64,000 bases of DNA from Botryotinia globosa (lineage: Eukaryota; Ascomycota; Leotiomycetes; Helotiales; Sclerotiniaceae). Below the pieces are notes generated by a model. It was not told where the DNA came from. It searched no databases and saw nothing but the letters and a program-made list of their open reading frames with translations. The stretch is taken from contig RCSZ01000020.1 in the NCBI GenBank assembly GCA_014898425.1, positions 124,001 through 188,000 of the forward strand. Direction: 5' to 3'. Positions 58,428 through 64,000 of the stretch are shown here, piece after piece (the first letter of the stretch is position 1; each line of letters opens with the position of its first letter). A program made the translations under genes and the position numbers.

Positions 58428-59280
58428 ATGAAGATTTCGCAACGTCATCCAACTCGTGGGAAACCCGCGACTATCTATGTCGGGGAAAATCCTCGACCTA
58501 ATATTCGAGAATTGGAACGAACGATTCGCAACATTGAAGCAAGAATACAAACGCAAAGGAAAAGCAGCAATGGAGATTAGGATGATAGTCGGTCGAGCTG
58601 CCAGATCATATGTGCAAACACAAGTGTAAGTCATTTCATCTTAACTCCTTTGAATGTGCATCTATGCGATGAATGCTAACATGTTGTGCTTTTAGGGGGG
58701 AGATTCAGATGGGCAAATAGAAATTGAGCAAGGAGGCGAGGAGGATGGCAATGTGTATGGCGATGCAATTGCTCGGCCTGCATCAAACAGCATGCGTAGC
58801 GCAGCAATTGTCCCGACAACACAAAACTCTCGCAATTCGAACATCCCATCAAATGTTCGGCCCACACCAAGAATAATCCAAAAGAATAGCAATATGCATA
58901 ACGGAGCAATTGCTCCGCCAAACCAGAGACCGGCAAACAATCAAAATCTCTCACCAGGACGAACCCATCAATACTCGTCCTCCACAAGAACTACCCAAAA
59001 TCCGCCTGTTTCTACCACCGCCGGATCTTCAGCAAATTTCAACCAGGCGTCTCACTCTGAACGTTGGCAATGTGAGCAAGATCGTCTACATCGTGGCCAT
59101 AGAGAAAGTTACCAGCAGCAACTGTCGCGTCGGAGCCGGAAGAGTAGAGAATATGAAAGCTCAAGAGGTGGAGCAAGAGATCAAGAGATAGTGGTACGTA
59201 GCAAGTTAGTCAGACTGTCAAGTGCGTTAGATGGCAAGATTTGGTTAGCAAATTTATACAATGAGGATCTTGAAGGATAG
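58428..59280 (+). CDS. Lineage-specific hypothetical protein, first-exon frame uncertain
   Basis: The second exon (58696-59280) is clear: an acidic start (GGDSDGQIEIEQGGEEDGN), an Asn/Pro/Ser/Thr-rich middle and a basic tail. It ends IWLANLYNEDLEG. Two models exist for the first exon. Model 1 starts at 58477 and uses the weak donor GTGTAA at 58624; it has no stop and gives 243 residues. Model 2 starts at 58428 and uses the consensus donor GTAAGT at 58626 with the correct phase, but has an in-frame TAG at about 58578. Model 2's translation (RPNIRELERTIRNIEARIQT) looks more protein-like. Either an unusual donor or a nonsense mutation must be accepted. No known domain is seen. Confidence 0.45.
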
Positions 59281-60248
59281 ATCATACCATACCATGCCAT
59301 GATCAATAGGAAGCTTTTGGTGAGGAATCGTTGTAGTTGATTGTGATTGTGATTGTGAGTGATGTCCTGTATGCGTGATTATGGTGAGCTGTGTGTGCTA
59401 TGTGACTGCAGATTCGACTTGATGGTCATATCATGATCAGTTATGTGATATTGTTTGACCAGATAGAATCAACCCTTATTAATTATATGAATACGGTAAA
59501 TTAGTCTCATGCCCTAAAAATTGAAGTCATTCATTCTACTCTCATACTCCTTAGATTCTAGCCTAGCAACCACAGAATCTAGCCCCTCCCCTTTCATAGA
59601 ATCTAATCTAAATTAGCTAGAATCTATCGATTTGAGGTAGAGTCTATTATAGAACCCAAGGGGCATAAGAGTAAATGACTGATACTACTAGGAATATTCA
59701 TTGTAATTTTTGATAGAATAGTTGACATAGAAAACAGCAGACTGATATACAATCTGATAGTGCAGTGCAATGTGATCTGACGGTCATTTTGCAACCCTAG
59801 GATATGTTCATTGACCGGTAACCAATTTGTTCGATAGCGCTCTGTTTACATCTGACAGCAAGACAATAAGAAGTCTGATACATCTTGCACTTTCAGTAAA
59901 TCGTGCCTTCCAAACGAAGTGAAGATTCACGTGATTGGGTACTTGCACACAATCTGCAATGCGTGTAACTCTCGTAACTGCTGAACCTCACATAGTATGT
60001 ACAACCAATATCACGAGATGAATCATACCACGATAATTCCACAGTCATTATCGCAGCTTTATCAGCAGGAAGAATGACTGGCAAGCATTTCTTCGGACTG
60101 TGGTTGGACTCGTATTTCATAATGCTGACCTGATCAAATGCCCTGGTGTGAGAGGCAGAGCTGATATACTCACATATACATATCCACTTTCGAAACAAAC
60201 CTCAATTCTACTCACCACATCGTCATCTACACTACAATTTGTTTCACT
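59281..60248. other. Intergenic region containing a MITE-like inverted-repeat element
   Basis: This holds a candidate short inverted-repeat element at 59525-59680 (see its own entry). The rest is AT-rich. The promoter of the HET-domain gene lies at the right end. No gene is seen. Confidence 0.55.
59525..59680. mobile_element. MITE-like element with imperfect terminal inverted repeats
   Basis: The left end AGTCATTCATTCTACTCTCAT matches the reverse complement of the right end, AGTCATTTACTCTTATGCCCC, with a few changes and a small gap; similarity continues over about 30 bp to TTCTA. The centre holds further AGAATCTA palindromes around CTAATCTAAATTAGC. There is no coding capacity in 156 bp. A target duplication is not clear (GA or TGA at most). 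Confidence 0.45.
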
Positions 60249-62336
60249 ATGGCGAACAAAATGTATCAATACAAGCCGGTAACTGAAGATGATTCGATTC
60301 GACTTTTAATTCTACCACCCTCTGCTGATAGTGCTGCCACTTACAGCCACATTGAGCGAATTGGAAAACGATCCATTTCATGGATATACAGCCCTTTCTT
60401 ATGTTTGGGGTGATCCGGAAAAGAAGAAAGTAATTTACATCGATAACGAAACTATTGGGGCCACAGTCAACCTGGATTCCGCCCTGCGTGAGATCCGTGA
60501 CCCTTTGAGGGAACAATATTTATGGATAGATGCAATTTGTATCGACCAGGCGAATTCTCCCGAGAAAAGTAAGCAAGTGATACAAATGGCAAAGGTTTAT
60601 CAGATCGCTCGAAACACGATTATTTATCTTGGTGAGTCTACCGAATCATCAACACTGCTTCTGGGAGCAATTTCACGTGCCTACATACAGAAAGCAGGAT
60701 ATGCAAGGGCAAGGGCAAGACATATGTTAAATTTTTTGTTCCATGACATCCCTACTTATACGAAAGAGCATTATGAAAAGTTGGAGAAACTCTTCTCAGA
60801 ACTATTGGAGCGACCTTGGTTCACAAGAGTCTGGGGTTTTCAAGAGTTGCTCTATTCAGTGGACCCATGGGTGCAGTGCGGACGACTCCATGTAAGTTGG
60901 GGATACCTCTACCAGGCTACCGAAGCGATAGCAGTCGTAGGCTTCGCTGCCTTCCAGCAATCGGAGGCATACCGTGTATTCGCTGCGATGAATAAAGAAC
61001 GAAGCAATTTCAAGTCAGCTAGAAGACCCTCCAAGATTTTGGCAGAGAATTTGATCGATCTTTTGGCGGCCAGAAGAGGACTGGGAGTTTCTGATCCTCG
61101 CGATATGGTCTTTGCACACAAAGGTATCGTTCAGACCTCATCATATCAGAGTTTCCTTGAGGCAGATGAAATAGCGATTGATTACTCCAAGAGCGCAGAG
61201 AAAGTCTTCACAGATTTGGCTTACCACTGCCTGAAGACATTTCCAGATCACAGAAGATTGGAGATTTTATCATTTAAAGAAATTCACAATGATTGTCGGG
61301 ATAAAGAGAACGGACTCGAAGTACCTTCATGGGTACCTGACTGGACATTGAAAGGGTTTCCGTATCCTTACCGACGTCTGCGAGAAATGGAACATATATG
61401 GGGTAGTAATATGCCCCCTAATATGTCTGAAGAACAAGTACACACTTCTCCGACTTTATATACGTCGATGAACACATCTTTCGCATGCTCTGGTTGGCGG
61501 GCAGGCAATATTACAAAGGTTTCCAGTGCTATCACTCTGGATCAAGCTGGCTGGAAGTTGCCGAAAGAACATCTTCGTCGTCTATTTCAAGAGGGAATTT
61601 CACGCGAAAAGCTCTGGATTCATGCAATAAATGAATTGTATCGTCACTGGTGTGATGTGTTGGGACCGCTTTATAGTGATGCCAACGTCATGAAATCAAA
61701 GCCCGAAGACTCTACACTGCGTCGTTCACAATCACTCATTGATATGTTCACAGCGCAATCACAGAGTCTTAGAATGAAAAAATTGACGAGATTGCCCAGA
61801 ATCTCTCTCCACACAACATATTTACAAAGATGAGTAGAGATTTCCTCGAGAGCAACTGCGAGAATGCGAGCCTGCTCGCGTCTACCGTGAGTGTCATCAT
61901 GTGGGCTCATACCGTTATTATTGAACGTGGAATAGCTGAAATCGCTTTTCCAGAGGTTCTTTACGACAGAAGATTTGCCACACTTGAAGGTGGAACTCTA
62001 GTTTTAGTGCCAGCAACAGCTATGACAGGAGATGTTGTTTGTTGGCTCCGTCCCGATCTAACCACTCCTTTTGTTCTTCGGGAAAAAGCTGAGCTACCTG
62101 CAGTTTCGGAAAACACGATTAAAGATTTTGATGGCCCAAGTTTGAGAGATTCTGAGCCTGCGTATTCCAATTATACCTTTGTGGGTGAATGTCACATCGA
62201 CACTCCGATCTATAGCCCCGTTCAGAAATCAACTCTATCAACTCCTCCAAAACCTCATTCAATACAAGACGATTATTCCGGAATGAACCCTGGTTTCAGC
62301 AACCACCATACGCTTGAGACGTTTCTCATAAGCTAA
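60249..62336 (+). pseudogene. HET-domain gene with apparent frameshifts
   Basis: An ATG at 60249 opens a typical HET-protein N terminus (MANKMYQYKPVTEDDSIRLL, then ILPPSAD). The downstream HET core is in another frame, open from 60310 to 61833. The core has ENDPFHGYTALSYVWGDPE, EQYLWIDAICIDQAN, ARNTIIYLGEST, RPWFTRVWGFQELLYS and a region before VPSWVPDWT. A one-base shift near 60330 reconciles the two parts. After a stop at 61831-61833 the expected C-terminal segment (YDRRFATLEGGTLVL, MTGDVVCWLRP, FVLREKAEL, YTFVGECHIDTP) continues in a third position, 61830-62336. HET proteins mediate vegetative incompatibility and cell death. No GT-AG intron of normal size explains either break, so I call it a likely pseudogene or sequencing error pair. 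Confidence 0.7.
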
Positions 62337-63128
62337 ACAATCAATCTGAACGTTCGGGAAGAATACATTAATCATAAATATCATTGTGGAATCTCACACT
62401 GAGGTCAATTCTGAATGCCCGCTTTGAAGCGTTCTATCTAATTCCGAAGCAAAAATGGTGAAGATCTATATGCAGTAAGCAGATTTAGTACGGCTGCAAT
62501 GATATGGTCAACTTAAGGTCGCCAATTGCGACTGTCATACAACAAGCTTCATGGCTGAAAACTGTGCCTAGGTAGGTATTTCATGCACTCAGTCCATAAA
62601 ATTGATCTCGGAGTTGAGGGCATAGGTTAAAAGAAATGCAGGGTGAGTTTAGTGGGTATATCGCTTTTTCGCTTGGAATAACAGGGGCAATGCACTACGC
62701 TATGGATAAAAACCCCCTCTCATCACTAATTCATGTCTGTGCAGATATTGATCGGGCGCCTTTTATTAGTAGGCCAAGAATTTACCAAGCGGTTTACTAA
62801 TCCATAATTGAAATACACATCAACCTCTAGACTGCATCGCTATTATACTATCATTAATTGAAAGTGAATTGGGATTTACCGAGGGTCAGTCATTAAGCGG
62901 AAGCGAGAATAAAGAGACGACTATACAGTTGATTGGTTTCGTCATACTTGCAATACAGCTAGATGAATAACCCCACTTTCAGGCGAATGACTTCAAATTG
63001 GCAATTTTGACTAGCTCATGGCCGGCCATATATAGTATTTAAGGTTCTCAACCAGCTTCCGAAAGGCTTCTGGAAACAACCATCCTCTACAACTCAAAAT
63101 AACTACCTCCTACTACCAAAACACAAAC
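62337..63128. other. Intergenic region, no clear features
   Basis: AT-rich DNA between the HET-domain remnant and the UDP-glycosyltransferase gene. A TATATAG-type TATA element occurs at about 63030, around 100 bp upstream of the transferase start codon. Confidence 0.5.
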
Positions 63129-64000
63129 ATGTCAACCTCAAAACCCCCTCGGAAAATCCTTCTCCTAACAAATAGCGAGTATGGCCAAAGTAACGTGGTA
63201 TTCGCAACCGCCTATGAACTTATCCTCAATAACGTAGAAGTTCACATCGCTTCCTTTGAAGCCCCCGCTATTGCGAAAGAAGTTTCTGATATCATCGATT
63301 ATGGAAACTTTCGTTCTCCCATTCGAACCCGCGTCGATGAACTGAATGCTGGTGATTATGGCCCAATCCCACCTGGTAGTATCACAGCAGTTTTTCATCC
63401 GATAAATAGTCCAGGAATGGTGGAGAAACTCGCGTTAGTTGCGCCGGATCAGGAAGCTATGCGTCATGGGGTTGGATTTCGAGAGGCGTGGAGGATCTAT
63501 GCGAAGATTCCGAGTATTTTATCTTCTTATACTCCTGATGAGTATGTAAAGGGAGTTCATTCTTGTGTTGAGATTGTTGAGCAGGTTAATCCGGATGGGA
63601 TTGTGGTGGAAAAACTTTGTGCGCAGGGTTTTGATGCTTGTGCTATTTTGGGAAAGAAAACTATGAGTATTACGCCGAATAGTTTTAAAGATACTTTAGC
63701 TCAAGCTCAACCGAACGGATTTGCACTATGGGGTATAGCTGCGTAAGTTTGTCCCTGTTCCTCCAAAATTTATCATCTAATGTTTTTGATTAGTGACTGT
63801 TCTGGCTATAATTTCCCACTTCCATGGTATCTTATCCCATTAAACATTATACTAATGATACGTCTTATCATCATTGTCGTTACATCTCCAAATATCAAAG
63901 CTATCGAAGCTGGACGCAAAAAGGCGAATATTCCAGGCCAATATCCATTCTTTGTTCCACACTCGAAAGATGTTCATTATTTGCTTCCTACAGGACGAGA
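63129..64000 (+). CDS. UDP-glycosyltransferase, N-terminal part (runs off right edge)
   Basis: Exon 1 (63129-63742) and the start of exon 2 (63794 to the window end) are joined in phase across a 51-nt GTAAGT..TAG intron. The visible 270 or so residues are the N-terminal acceptor-binding half of a GT1-type fold: ILLLTNSEYGQSNVVFATAY (the position of the usual HG(H/N) start motif), EVHIASFEAPAI and GIVVEKLCAQGFDACAILGK. A hydrophobic stretch (about 212-240, PLNIILMIRLIIIVV) follows. The catalytic histidine expected near residue 18 in plant enzymes is replaced by an EYGQSN context, as in some fungal homologues. The C-terminal UDP-binding signature lies beyond the window. Such enzymes glucosylate sterols, phenolics or xenobiotics; the acceptor is unknown. 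Confidence 0.75.

Noticed and set aside
1..64000. tRNA, rRNA or snoRNA genes
   Set aside because: I looked for B-box-like GGTTCGAATCC patterns and conserved RNA blocks on both strands by eye and saw none convincing; a covariance search would be decisive.

Overview
This is nuclear DNA of a filamentous ascomycete. Genes carry many short introns (mostly about 50 to 170 nt) with GTAAGT/GTATGT-type donors. The gene set is eukaryotic: spliceosome, U3 snoRNP, Arp2/3, F-BAR RhoGAP, HET domain, and a homeodomain/C2H2 regulator. Intergenic DNA is AT-rich and full of microsatellites. The overall look suggests a leotiomycete, possibly Sclerotiniaceae (Botrytis/Sclerotinia-like), but that placement is inference. 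I found no bacterial-type operons, CRISPR arrays, rRNA genes or convincing tRNA genes. All exon boundaries were read by eye from splice signals, frame continuity and family similarity.

Layout. 0-3.2 kb: 3' end of an unidentified gene, then a four-exon aminoglycoside-phosphotransferase-like kinase (ACAD10/11 type). 3.7-6.8 kb: an F-box protein on the minus strand. 7.5 kb: a pair of hairpin-forming dispersed repeats. 7.9-12.3 kb: a 1441-residue regulator with a homeodomain, C2H2 fingers and, by my reading, five degenerate CENP-B/Tc5-like helix-turn-helix modules. 12.3-18.3 kb: microsatellite-rich, holding a single-pass membrane protein with an Arg/Ser-rich tail, a small CYSTM-type protein, and a second copy of the hairpin repeat pair in swapped order. 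18.3-20.9 kb: a proline-rich protein joining a thioredoxin domain to a transglutaminase-like (CYK3-type) domain.

20.9-27.3 kb is a decayed accessory island. It contains a purine-biased simple-sequence tract, a probable Ty1/copia LTR plus primer-binding-site relic, and a berberine-bridge-type FAD oxidase pseudogene with at least three in-frame stops. From 27.3 to 38.1 kb lie a coiled-coil protein, DIP2/UTP12, ARC35 (divergent from DIP2, 323 bp apart) and the SF3B1/Prp10 orthologue. From 39.5 to 58.0 kb lie a secreted GH78-type alpha-L-rhamnosidase, an MFS sugar porter, a multi-pass membrane protein, UTP13, a membrane-anchored M19 dipeptidase and a Rgd2-type F-BAR/DEP/RhoGAP protein. The last 6 kb are accessory again: a lineage-specific gene of uncertain frame, a MITE-like element, a HET-domain gene broken by apparent frameshifts, and the 5' part of a UDP-glycosyltransferase running off the right edge.

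DIP2/UTP12 and UTP13 are both UTP-B subunits of the small-subunit processome, about 17 kb apart; I see no other functional cluster. The most unusual items are the multi-HTH homeodomain protein, the thioredoxin-transglutaminase fusion, the swapped hairpin repeat pairs and two families of long diverged tandem repeats downstream of housekeeping genes. I did not find a clearly new multi-gene system.
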